Shown here: positions 9,815-18,603 of the stretch, piece by piece
Layout: the number at the start of each line of letters is the position of its first letter
Position numbering within the stretch: position 1 is the stretch's first letter
Program-made: the position numbers and the translations under genes
Assembly: GCF_026262505.1 (NCBI RefSeq)
Contig: NC_067205.1
Coordinates: forward strand, 7,936,001-8,000,000
Origin: Trichomonas vaginalis G3
Taxonomy: Eukaryota > Parabasalia > Trichomonadida > Trichomonadidae
DNA: 64,000 nt
Direction of reading: 5' to 3'
Notes under the pieces: generated by a model
Database searches by the model: none
Told to the model about the DNA's origin: nothing
The model's input: the letters and a program-made list of their open reading frames with translations, nothing else

Positions 9815-12047
9815 TCAATTCTTTTTCTCTGTAGATGTGGAACGTTTGCTTTTCGATCTCTTTCGATGAACTTGAAAATATAAGTTATTATCGCTGAGAA
9901 TCCTTTCCGAAATAGGAGCTTTACGTTTAGGAGGATTGTCGGATGAATTTTGTTTTTTATTGTTTGATTTTGTTGTTATGGAAGATTTTTTCTTATTTTT
10001 TTCAGAATTTTGCTTGCTATTAACTGAAACTTGTTTTGACGGCCCAACAATAGCATTTGTAGTAGGAAGAATTCCCAATAACGAGCGCATTTTCGATAAT
10101 TGTTTTTCAATATGATCAAGAAGGTCCAGCTTATGTTCTAGATTACTAGACATTTGATTTGTAGAAGGATGGTTTTGATTTTCTGGTTCTAAATCTGTAG
10201 AGTCTGCAATATTTGAATTTTCGGAGCGAATTGGGGCATCTGAACCTTGATTTGTATCGGCTTGCTCAAAATTAGTTTGAATTGGAGTGTATGAATTAAA
10301 ATCTGGATGATTTAATGTTTCATTAAATAATGCCATAATTTTTTCTCTTTTTTCATTAATAAACTTAGTGATCATTGTATCTTTATCTGTTAGATCGATC
10401 GATTTGAGTATATCTGCATCATGAACTGGAATATTTTCGAACAATGAACTCGATTCTATGGAACCATATGGAGAAATCTCGTTCTGAGCCAAAGAAAGAT
10501 CACATACGTTGTATTGTTTGATAGAAAAAATTGTTTTCTCAAGTTCTTTTTGAAAGCAGTCAAGAATATAATTTTTGTAGCTATCAGTGATAACGGTTTT
10601 TATATGGCGCTCGATCTTCTGGTTATTTTTGATGGCGTTATATTTATCTAATTGGATTTGAGATATCTTCTTAATAGCTTCATAAATGTTTGGATGTTTT
10701 AACGAAGAAAATTCTGAATGCATACTCTCGAGGCAATCATTAGTGAATATTGCAGTTGCATTATTATATTGAGATATTAAATTGTAGTGCGGCAACCAAA
10801 CTTTGTTGAAATAATCAATATAATCTTTGATCGAATCAACTTTATTTTGATTAATTATATGCATTGTAAGTACAAATTCTTCATGAGACATGAATGGAGT
10901 AATAGAATATAGCTTAAATAAAGAATTTTGTAAAGTATTGAAATTTTTTGTATAAAGTGCTACAAGTTTCCTGTGTAAAGCTTGTTTGAAATGAAATAGG
11001 CATCCAATTATACGGACTTTAGGGAAAATTTGTTGAAGTGCCTCTATCATTCCCTTTTCAAAATCACAATGAATTTGAATTAGCTTTGAAAATTGAATAC
11101 CCTTGACAGTAAAAATATATTCAAATGCCTTCTTATAAGATTCAAATGTGCGGTTTTTCATGAATATAAATAAAAGTGGTAGATATTGATTTGTTGAAGG
11201 TTCACAAATCATAATTGTTAGCATCTGTCCTTTTTGAAAATGTTTTGGTGTAATTTTAAAAGTTCCATCGCAAAATAAATCTGTGGCTTCTTTTGCAAAT
11301 TGAATTGCTTTCTCAAAACCAAAAAAACATCGTCTCACAATTTGCTTGAAAATCATGGCCAATGAAAAACTGCTCGCCATTTATTAAACAAAAATTAGCA
11401 ATTTCATCGTCTGTAATTTTTTCTCCAACAGAAAATTTTCTGGACTTATTATAAACTTCCCTGACCAATGAATCTTTAATTAATGGGTTTTCATCAGTAC
11501 CAACAGCAAGTTCTGTCATAAATTTTTTAATCTGCTGAAAAGTGCCGTTGTCTTCAGAAAATTTTGCCATTGCCTTATTGTATATTTCTGTCAGAGTCAT
11601 TGATTTATGAAGATCATTTTTTTCATTTTGTAACTTTTTAAATTGTCTGCATTCGGGTATATGTTCCTTTTGTAAATCTTCGGAAACTGAACTGTTCTCA
11701 ATTTTAACTAAATAACGTGCTTGACAAGAATGATCGATGCAACGGTAGTAACGTTTAATATTATTTGAATTAATAATATTTGTATGATCATGCGAATAAA
11801 GCATATCTTTGCGAACAATTGTATCAGGATATTTTCCAATAACTGCGGGAATATTTTTAACTGCAATATAACTAAAATATCTTCTGACAGCTTTAGATTC
11901 ATTTTCGGCGTATTTAATATTAAAATATTGAAGAACTTGTTTGATTATATTCGTTTTTTCATCTCTCGATGTTGATTTTTGGTATTTATCAGATTGTTCC
12001 CTGATAAATATTTTATTTGAGATTGGGACAAAGTTGCAATTCGGCAC
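9815..12047 (-). pseudogene. Mutator-like (MULE) transposase with FLYWCH-like zinc finger
   Basis: The N-terminal part (from about 12047) has a FLYWCH-like finger: YYRCIDHSCQARYLV with His and Cys following in EHIPECRQF. The C-terminal part (from 11380) has the MULE catalytic region: DGTFKITPKHFQKGQ, then IHCDFEKGMIEAL, then IIGCLFHFKQALHRKL, followed by a long helical part and a Lys/Ser-rich tail. The two parts lie in different frames that overlap at 11313-11380, so one frameshift divides the gene. No ATG was found for the first part, which is open back to a stop near 12090. No inverted ends or target duplication could be found around it. Confidence 0.8.
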
Positions 12048-12085
12048 TTTTTGTAAAAAAATGGGGTCATACTCATAATGAATAG

Positions 12086-12362
12086 AGACTTATAGCCAAG
12101 TCTTGATATCATGCAGGGAGAATATACATTGATAAGCAATTATATTTTATAGTAGTAGTATTCAGAAATTCTTACAATTTACAATACAATTTTCAAAAAT
12201 GGATAAAGACTTATAGCCAAGTCTTGATATCATGCAGGGAGAATATACATTGATAAGCAATTATATTTTATAGTAGTAGTATTCAGAAATTCTTACAATT
12301 TACAATACAATTTTCAAAAATGGATAAAGACTTATAGCCAAGTCTTGATATCATGCAGGGAG
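12086..12362 (+). repeat. 121-bp tandem repeat, two full copies plus a partial one
   Basis: AGACTTATAGCCAAGTCTTG recurs at 12086, 12207 and 12328, a period of exactly 121 bp. The sequence is unrelated to the 7522 array, but the period and copy number are the same. It lies between the 5' end of the MULE gene and the paralogous fragment at 12573. Confidence 0.9.
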
Positions 12363-12572
12363 ACTCTCTACAAATACAAAAATTGATTATCATAAGGAAA
12401 TACAAATTTATCAATTTTCATGTGAAAATTACATAAATTTGTTCTCCAATAAATAGCAATAATACTTTGAATGTTATATTAAGTAATATAGCTTCAGGTA
12501 AATAAGCTTACACTTCAAAAATATACTGTTTATTCATTAATTTTAAAAAAAGTCCAAATTATCTAATCTTGC

Positions 12573-12818
12573 TTACTCTTCCTTTAAACTTCTTTGTGCC
12601 AAATTTAATATTGTCTTCAAAGATGGAATAAGGACATTAGGTTCAATCCTTCGGCTTTCGACAATTTCCAAAATGTGTTGAATTAATTTCAAACATTCAT
12701 CGTGTTTTGAAGCTCTTTGCTCAACAATCTGATTACCTGCCCTTGTAAGAATTCTTACTGCTCTATCTTCATTCAAAACATTAGCGACTTGAACCTTAAT
12801 AATCGCATTTGGAATCAC
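12573..12818 (-). CDS. Unknown helical protein fragment, paralogue of 7762-8118
   Basis: 81 residues, open further upstream to about 12890 but without an ATG, so the N-terminus is missing or starts on an unusual codon (GTG at 12818). The protein matches residues about 45-115 of the frame at 7762-8118 along its whole length. Both copies end at about the same point. It is probably a gene remnant duplicated by transposition. Confidence 0.4.
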   Translation of the reverse strand: MIPNAIIKVQVANVLNEDRAVRILTRAGNQIVEQRASKHDECLKLIQHILEIVESRRIEPNVLIPSLKTILNLAQRSLKEE

Positions 12819-13170
12819 AACAGTGATGAGAGTTATGACAATATAAAAAAATATTTTATTATACTCATTCGAAATTAAAAATAATAAAATTTATATATAT
12901 TAATTTCATTAAATCAAGGTTAAAAATCTCACCGGAAAAATAACCTCAGTGTGATAAATTTATCACTGGAAAAATTTACAATAAGGTTAATACCGAAAAT
13001 ATCGAAAAATCAACATTTAAGGTTAATTTGAGAGTATGCACTTTTGTCACCTACTCTATTTTATTTTCGTCTGTAAAGTTTGCTCTTTTTTGATTAAATA
13101 TAGATGATTTTCCCATTAAAAAATGAAATGATGCAAAATTTACGAAAACCGTTCGAAAATTGAATCAAAA
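12819..13170. other. Intergenic, no gene seen
   Basis: Contains two short AAGGTTAAT-type repeats also seen near the gene fragment at 8118, which hints that the duplicated unit was longer than its coding part. No other feature. Confidence 0.4.
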
Positions 13171-13289
13171 ATGAAAAGTAATACTTAAATGAGGAATTCT
13201 TTGAGATATTGGTCTTAGATTGAATGTAGCGTCATTCTTATATAGAATATATATTCATATCATCGGAAATATGATAAAAAGCATATAAT
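13171..13289 (+). repeat. Left part of a 167-bp host tandem repeat, cut by the Polinton insertion
   Basis: 117 bp identical by eye to the repeat unit at 57113-57229 on the far side of the Polinton block. It ends with TATAAT (13284-13289), the left copy of the 6-bp target duplication. Confidence 0.85.
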
Positions 13290-13595
13290 AGTTAGTATAC
13301 ATATCAAGTGTACGGAGGCACTGCGTTCCACCTTACACCTGATATGTGAATTTGACAGTTTACGAAACCGTTAACATATATTTTACAACACAAACGACAA
13401 CACTAACTTAACCTTAAATATTTATAAAGCCGCCAACCACTTCACCTCACTAACATTTTCGCTAACGACTTCACTAATGAAAAAATAAACGTTCTCACTA
13501 ACGTTCCCACTAATGTTCTCATTTACAAAAGTATTGCAGCGCTTCCCATTGCTGTGCTTCACACAATAGTTCATATTCTTCAGTATCGCTGCTGT
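13290..13595. mobile_element. Polinton P0: remnant of a third, related Polinton (left end only)
   Basis: 306 bp that match the P2 terminal repeat with many small differences, starting AGTTAGTATACATATC. It carries the 3' end of a homologue of the 106-residue terminal gene found at both ends of P2. P2 begins again with the same terminal sequence at 13596. Because TATAAT flanks P0 on the left and P2 on the right (57059-57064), P0 was probably the first insertion and lost the rest of its body by recombination with P2. Confidence 0.7.
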
Positions 13596-13890
13596 AGTTA
13601 GTATACATATCATGTGTACGGAGGCACTGCGTTCCACCTTACACCTGATATGTGAATTTGACAGTTTACGAAGTTAGTATCCCTAAGTCGTGTACTGTGG
13701 CACTGCGCGCCTCCGTATACGACTTAGCGGTTTTGACACTTTACGAAACCATAACACCAACCTAACCTTAAATATTTACAAAACCATCTGACACATAAAC
13801 GACTTCACTAACGAATTCACTACCGTCCTCACTAAATAAAAAATAACCTTATTTTTATTTTTTTTAAATTTTTTATTTCATTACAAAGAC

Positions 13891-14325
13891 ATGTCCGACT
13901 ACATTTACTATGACTCTTTCCCAGAACGTTTCCGTGAACTATTCAAAACTCAAGTAAAACTGAGAAACATGCATTTTAACAAAGACAGACCCATTGACGA
14001 TGAAAGAAACCCTGAATATATTACAATCCCTTATGACGCAAAGTTCATTGCATACATTCCTTATGGTCGCAGAGGAACGAAAACTATTTCAACAAAGAAC
14101 AAAAATTATTTCTGGAGCGATGAAGAAAATTGCCTTATCTACATAAATGCATACTTAAATAAAGCTACATATTGTACAAAAGAAGGTTGGACTGGATTTG
14201 AGCTCTACATATACGACGACGATGGAAACAGACGTTGTGTATACCCATACGATAATATGTACCATTGTTTTCATCAAGCATTAAACGAATACATAGTCAG
14301 TAAGGGTCTCATTCCTGCTGAGTAG
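13891..14325 (+). CDS. Polinton terminal-repeat protein, 144 residues, function unknown
   Basis: Starts at ATG 13891, 11 bases after the A of a TCATT initiator (13878-13882). The protein is rich in Tyr and charged residues (SDYIYYDSFPERF at the start, YNP-like turns, FELYIYDDDGNRR near the end) and resembles no family I know. The identical gene lies in the other terminal repeat at 35752-36186, so P1 carries two copies and gene conversion between the ends keeps them equal. P2 has a different gene in this place (MTKTIEI protein). Confidence 0.75.
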   Translation: MSDYIYYDSFPERFRELFKTQVKLRNMHFNKDRPIDDERNPEYITIPYDAKFIAYIPYGRRGTKTISTKNKNYFWSDEENCLIYINAYLNKATYCTKEGWTGFELYIYDDDGNRRCVYPYDNMYHCFHQALNEYIVSKGLIPAE

Positions 14326-14429
14326 AAATGTTATATTTTTGTTCTGTCATTTACATAAAAATAAACGTTCTCGCTAAATAAAAAATAAACTTAAAAATAA
14401 ACGTTGTCAGAGGTGAAAAAATAAATTTA

Positions 14430-14509
14430 GGTGAAGAGACCCAAAGGGTCAGAGCCGCAAAGCGGCTAGGTGACATCTCACCCGTTTTCTCACCTGTTTT
14501 TTCACCCCG
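14430..14509. repeat. Intergenic GGTGA/TCACC hairpin cluster with two GC-rich palindromes
   Basis: GGTGAAGAG at the start pairs with TCACC boxes at the end. In between are two GC-rich palindromes, GACCCAAAGGGTC (14438-14450) and AGCCGCAAAGCGGCT (14453-14467). It lies between convergent genes and may act in transcript ending. Its mirror copy is at 35571-35650, and relatives lie at 22981, 24761, 24941, 26040, 26196, 45544 and 47286. Confidence 0.75.
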
Positions 14510-14523
14510 TTGAATTCATTGCT

Positions 14524-14760
14524 TTATAACTCTCTTCCTTTCTCCAACTCTTCTAACTTCTTCTTAAGTTCAGCAATGTTGTCCTCATGAAGTTTAATCT
14601 TCCTTAATATACCTTCTCTATCTAATGGTTGCTTTATCTTTCTAAACTGAACTCTACCATCCTTCATAGTATGAACGTAAAAACCTTCTGGAACCGCTCC
14701 TGATTTAATGTATTCTACCAAAAATTTTTGTTTCATTGCTTCAGTGACTTTAGTCGTCAT
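14524..14760 (-). CDS. Small coiled-coil Polinton protein, 78 residues
   Basis: Starts at ATG 14760. The N-terminal half has alternating basic and aromatic residues (FYVHTMKDGRVQFRK), which suggests a small beta fold. The C-terminal half (LRKIKLHEDNIAELKKKLEELEK) is a coiled coil. The P2 homologue at 36908-37150 is nearly identical but ends differently, because the P1 terminal repeat starts at the stop codon here. Its FYV/DG/VQFRK motif resembles the start of the protein at 16882-17316, so the two may share a domain. Function unknown. Confidence 0.65.
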   Translation of the reverse strand: MTTKVTEAMKQKFLVEYIKSGAVPEGFYVHTMKDGRVQFRKIKQPLDREGILRKIKLHEDNIAELKKKLEELEKGREL

Positions 14761-14808
14761 TTTACTCTAAATAAAATGTTCAAATAAAATAAAACTAACA
14801 TTATTTTT

Positions 14809-15249
14809 TCAGTAAGGAAACGCAGGAGTTTTACGATTTATTTGAGGAGTAGGTTCTGGTTTAAATGTTGGAGTCGGTTTTGGAGTTGACTTTTGAACAG
14901 GAGTTTGTACTTCCATAGGTTCAGGAGTCATTGAAGGTGTTGTTTGTGATGGTGTTGGAGTTTGTTTAACTTCAGCTACTTCAGTATTATTTACAACATT
15001 TGCTTTATTTCTTTTCAACATCATAACTGCTCCTGCTGTAGCTAGCAAACCTAGTGGGAGACCATATTTTATATAAGGACTTGACCAAATGCTATTTTTG
15101 ACAGGAGCTGGTGGAACACCTAACCTTGGTGAGACTGCTCTTTGCCATTGTGCAGCTCGTAAGAAATATTCAATAGGTGCTCCATAATCGTTTGGTAAAG
15201 TTTGTTTCATAGATGGTGAAGGTTCACGAGAGCTTGATGAAGAACTCAT
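14809..15249 (-). CDS. Polinton membrane protein with Pro/Thr-rich tail, 146 residues
   Basis: Starts at ATG 15249 with a Ser-rich leader. One membrane segment (YGLPLGLLATAGAVMML) sits near residues 62-78, followed by KRNK. The tail is built of Pro/Thr/Lys repeats (TPKPTPTFKPEPTP). It lies just downstream of the capsid gene on the same strand, 30 bp away, so it may be a minor virion membrane component; this is inference from position. The P2 copy (37199-37657) is six residues longer in the repeat region. Confidence 0.65.
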   Translation of the reverse strand: MSSSSSSREPSPSMKQTLPNDYGAPIEYFLRAAQWQRAVSPRLGVPPAPVKNSIWSSPYIKYGLPLGLLATAGAVMMLKRNKANVVNNTEVAEVKQTPTPSQTTPSMTPEPMEVQTPVQKSTPKPTPTFKPEPTPQINRKTPAFPY

Positions 15250-15279
15250 TTATAAGCTTTAAAAATAAACGTTCATCCT

Positions 15280-16854
15280 TTATTCCTCACCGTCGTCCGT
15301 AGCTAAGTTATAGTCATCTAATCTTATTATTGGGATTCCATTAGCACGCACCTGAATGGCAAAGCAACAATCCCTCATAAATCCAATAAGTGGCTTTGGT
15401 ACATTTTCAGTTGCTAGTTCAATAGGTCCTTTAACAGACAATTTGTATGTTATTGGAGCAGTAGATGTTTGACCTTGCTGGAAGCAAAAGTCCACTTCTG
15501 TTGGAAAACCACATAAGAAATGTGTGTTGTCATAGCTATCCCATTTATGTTCCACACTACCATCATCCACCAATGACCTCATAACATCTTCATTAAATCC
15601 TATCATATCATTGTTTGTATTGCAAGCATTCGCAACCATTTCATAAAATACAGGTCCATATGATTTTTCAGGTTCTGCAGGCATATTTCCATAAGCTCCC
15701 ATGGAAAGCTGAAGATATTTAAACTTAGGGTTCTCAAAATTAACATAATAGTTGTCTTTCTTTCTAAATAGTGCCCAAATACTTTTAACATTAATAGGCG
15801 TATAAGCTGCTGTAAATGTTGCACTTGAACTATCTGTATTCTTTGAGAATGAACCGTCCATAGGAATCCAATCCATAACTTTAACAGGAAAACATAAAGC
15901 CTCGTTTGTATAATGTTCTACAAGTTCTGTATAAATGTTAGGGTCTAAAGAGAATGACTTTGGATGAATGAAACATTCATTAAAATCCATCTTTGTTCGA
16001 AATAGTTGCTGGTTTACAGTTGTAATAGTAACTGTTCCACTAGCTTCTACTGCCTTCGTTATCATAGTGAATGGTTCATTCCATGGAACAAATTTATTTG
16101 TCGGTGGATTTGAATCTGAAGCAAATGCAACTTTAAGAGTTGGATTGAAAGCAATGATATCATTTACAGATATAGATGTGCATTGTAAGGCGTCGCTACT
16201 GAACTTTACTTTAAGCTGAATGTTTCCTGCAAAAGCTGGAATAAATCGAATAGCTTCTAATGGAAGGAATCTTCTAACAGGAATTCTTAAACGAAGCTTA
16301 AAATCAAATGATTTTCCTGCTGTAATTGGACCACTAACAATTTGTCCTGTTCTGCATGTTCCCGAATGACTCCATACATCTTCATGTCGAGTCTTTGAGA
16401 AAACATCTACTTTCTTTATTTGTTCGGTAGTTTGTGAGTTTGAAGTTATATATGCTTCTTCTCTTGCGTTGTCTTGAGAATATACGATACGACCATTTGC
16501 AAGGATTTGATATCCAGCAACTGCATAGAAAGCGTCATCGAAACCAATCCAAAATCCTGGTGGGTTTGTTTTATTGGAACCTGAACCAATTTCTTTATCT
16601 ACAATAAATTGACCTTCCATTTTATACGTAATGAATGTATTGTAAAGGTCCAACATATTTTCACCAGGAGGTGAGAGATTGAATGTTACCCATGTGTTAT
16701 CTTTAGCAGTTCCAGGTTGTGATGGAATCTTTGCGTCAGAATATTTTCTATTAGTGTCACCAATTTGAACTGCATTGTCTATGATATCGAAATATGAGCG
16801 AATCTGATGAATATGCTCTGCTGGAGTAAATTCGTTTAGCTGTTCGTTCTGCAT
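15280..16854 (-). CDS. Major capsid protein, double jelly-roll type (P1 copy, looks whole)
   Basis: 524 residues from ATG 16854, the size expected for Polinton double jelly-roll capsid proteins. The chain is beta-rich throughout. It has an N-terminal helix-like start (EFTPAEHIHQIRSYFDIID) and long strands such as SFDFKLRLRIPVRRFLPLEAI, typical of the strand that packs the first jelly roll, and a second half starting around residue 260. The C-terminus is acidic. It would form the trimeric hexon-like capsomers. I assign it from size, beta content and place beside other virion genes; no sequence motif alone proves it. The P2 homologue at 37688-39261 is broken. Confidence 0.75.
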   Translation of the reverse strand: MQNEQLNEFTPAEHIHQIRSYFDIIDNAVQIGDTNRKYSDAKIPSQPGTAKDNTWVTFNLSPPGENMLDLYNTFITYKMEGQFIVDKEIGSGSNKTNPPGFWIGFDDAFYAVAGYQILANGRIVYSQDNAREEAYITSNSQTTEQIKKVDVFSKTRHEDVWSHSGTCRTGQIVSGPITAGKSFDFKLRLRIPVRRFLPLEAIRFIPAFAGNIQLKVKFSSDALQCTSISVNDIIAFNPTLKVAFASDSNPPTNKFVPWNEPFTMITKAVEASGTVTITTVNQQLFRTKMDFNECFIHPKSFSLDPNIYTELVEHYTNEALCFPVKVMDWIPMDGSFSKNTDSSSATFTAAYTPINVKSIWALFRKKDNYYVNFENPKFKYLQLSMGAYGNMPAEPEKSYGPVFYEMVANACNTNNDMIGFNEDVMRSLVDDGSVEHKWDSYDNTHFLCGFPTEVDFCFQQGQTSTAPITYKLSVKGPIELATENVPKPLIGFMRDCCFAIQVRANGIPIIRLDDYNLATDDGEE

Positions 16855-16881
16855 GTATTTACTTCAGATAAAAATATCTAT

Positions 16882-17316
16882 TTACTTCATTATTCTCACT
16901 CTTCTTCTTGGCATTCGTGGTGGAAGTTGTTTCTTGACATTTTCAATGAACTGTACATTCTCTTTTGTCTCAACTTCTTTCACTGGCGGGTCAGGGTTCT
17001 TTGACTCGGTTTGTTTTTCAATGAAATTCACGAACTTTGCAATAAGCTCTTGGTTCGTTATTGAAAGAACATCTGGCTTCTTTTCTTCTTGTTCTATTGA
17101 CTTTTCAGTTTGAACAGAAGGTTTTATATGGGCTTCGTGGGCTTCGCCCTTGCCATGCACCTTAATGTTGTCGCTCTCTGTATTCGCTAATGGAACCTTT
17201 CTTTTTCTTACATATATTTTACCATCTTTACTCTGACTTACATAATAGAAAGGATGTTGTATTCCTCTGGCGTCATTTAATATAATAGACTCTCGTTCTG
17301 ATTTTGACAAGCTCAT
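16882..17316 (-). CDS. Polinton protein with basic C-terminus, 144 residues
   Basis: Starts at ATG 17316. The N-terminal part HPFYYVSQSKDGKIYVRKRKVPL resembles the FYVHTMKDGRVQFRKIKQPL part of the small protein at 14524-14760, which suggests a shared fold. The middle is Glu/Lys-rich and disordered, and the end is PPRMPRRRVRIMK, an Arg-rich tip that could bind DNA. It lies just upstream of the capsid gene. The P2 homologue is broken. Confidence 0.6.
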   Translation of the reverse strand: MSLSKSERESIILNDARGIQHPFYYVSQSKDGKIYVRKRKVPLANTESDNIKVHGKGEAHEAHIKPSVQTEKSIEQEEKKPDVLSITNQELIAKFVNFIEKQTESKNPDPPVKEVETKENVQFIENVKKQLPPRMPRRRVRIMK

Positions 17317-17360
17317 TTTACATCGGTTAAAGTTTTAATTTAGTTTTTTATCTGCATCAA

Positions 17361-17645
17361 ATGACTCAGACAAGCCCTACGGACAAGACCCAAGGTGTCA
17401 TAGATGTTGAAGCATTGAAGAAAGAAATTCGTGAGCAAATTTTATCCGAACTGAAGGAACAAAAACAAGAACAAAAGCCAGAGAGACCAAAGAGAAAACT
17501 TAGTGAAAAACAACTTGCTGCATTAGCTGCTGGAAGACAAAAGAACCACGTTTGCTGGCAAGAAAAGCTAGAGAAGAAGCTGAAGCAAAAAGCTAAAGAA
17601 GCTGAAGCAAAGAAAAGTAAATGGTTTATTTTTATCCGAAACTAA
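17361..17645 (+). CDS. Small Lys/Glu-rich coiled-coil protein, 94 residues
   Basis: Starts at ATG 17361, divergent from the previous gene with 44 bases between. It is almost all Lys, Glu, Gln and Ala, with one long predicted helix (VEALKKEIREQILSELKEQ) and a second basic helix containing LSEKQLAALAAGR, a motif seen in many small virus-encoded helical proteins. Function unknown, possibly DNA binding. The P2 homologue is at 39765-40034. Confidence 0.5.
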   Translation: MTQTSPTDKTQGVIDVEALKKEIREQILSELKEQKQEQKPERPKRKLSEKQLAALAAGRQKNHVCWQEKLEKKLKQKAKEAEAKKSKWFIFIRN

Positions 17646-18490
17646 ATGTATAGAAATATCCTTTATCTGTTGCGTTCAGTAGTGAAAACCCTGACGTCAA
17701 AATAAAGGGGAACAGAGTACGTTTAAGTTTCCAACAGACTGGATTGTGAAATAAATGAAGAGAAGTACATTGGCATAACATCTATGTATATAACACGTGC
17801 TTTCAGAAGGTTGACTTTATACTTCAAGTCGAGATAGAAAATGAGAACAGTCTTTAAGCGCCCAAAATTCATTCATATACAAATACTTTAAAGACGATAA
17901 ACATTGTTGCAATGTATGATTTCATTTAATGAGATGTTCGAGAAAAAGTTAACATTGAAGTAAAACTTTACAGCTTTAGTGAGTTTCTTGCACTGAAAGG
18001 AAGAAGGTAGTCGCCACAACTTATAGACTTTCATTATGAATTTAATGAAATGAAGATGGAACTCATGACTGTCAATTCATTGTATTCTCACCATTCAATG
18101 AAGTGCTAAAAGAGAAAAATCCATTACGTATAAGATTTCAAATCTCCGAAGTGATGATTTTAAGAAGTTTTCAATTATGATGCAATGCTTCGAGGAAAAT
18201 GAATTTTCAAAGATTGTAACACTGGCATTTGGGATAGAAAGCAAGCTATATTTATTCAACTTAAGTAAGGGAGTTGAAATGAGTTCATTGGTCATACAAG
18301 AACTTCCACTTCCTAACCCTAAATACTATAAATTAACTGGCTTCAATCGTGAGTTTTGGATAGACATGTTCTCCCTCATGACCATAATGTCCAGTGTTCT
18401 TGCTCCAGACATAAGGACTGTCTCTACATTGAAGCACACTCTTAAACTCTACCATCGCAGTATTGTAAAATACTACGCTAGCTTTATTTT
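17646..18490 (+). pseudogene. Unknown Polinton protein, P1 copy, broken
   Basis: This region matches 40059-40905 of P2 along its length. Coding character on the plus strand is clear in both, but the P1 copy has several breaks. It lies between the small coiled-coil gene and the 3' end of the polymerase. It shows no motif I recognise. Position near the capsid genes would fit a virion part, but this is a guess. Confidence 0.5.
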
Positions 18491-18603
18491 TATCACGAAT
18501 GACCTCATTGCTGACAAAAATAGCCATTCATGACGTCGATTCATGACCTCATTCATGACTCATTGCTGAAAATAAGCGCTAGCGGCAAGGGCGAAGCCAT
18601 GAC

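Larger units (their letters stand above)
13672..14540 (+). repeat. P1 left inverted terminal repeat (869 bp)
   Basis: It matches 35537-36405 in reverse complement over its full length. It contains the whole 144-residue gene at 13891-14325, a hairpin cluster and the last codons of the gene at 14524-14760. Near the tip, arms CTAAGTCGT and ACGACTTAG form a hairpin (13684-13728 region). Confidence 0.9.

Noticed and set aside
7522-12362. CRISPR-like reading of the 121-bp tandem repeats
   Set aside because: The repeats are contiguous with no spacers, and the sequence is eukaryotic.
13290-13595. Reading 13290-13595 as a simple duplication of the P2 end
   Set aside because: It differs from the P2 ends by many substitutions and an insertion, and fits a separate, diverged Polinton end better.
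14809-15249. Calling the Pro/Thr-rich membrane protein an envelope glycoprotein
   Set aside because: One membrane segment and low-complexity tail only; no signal peptide, Cys pattern or ectodomain.
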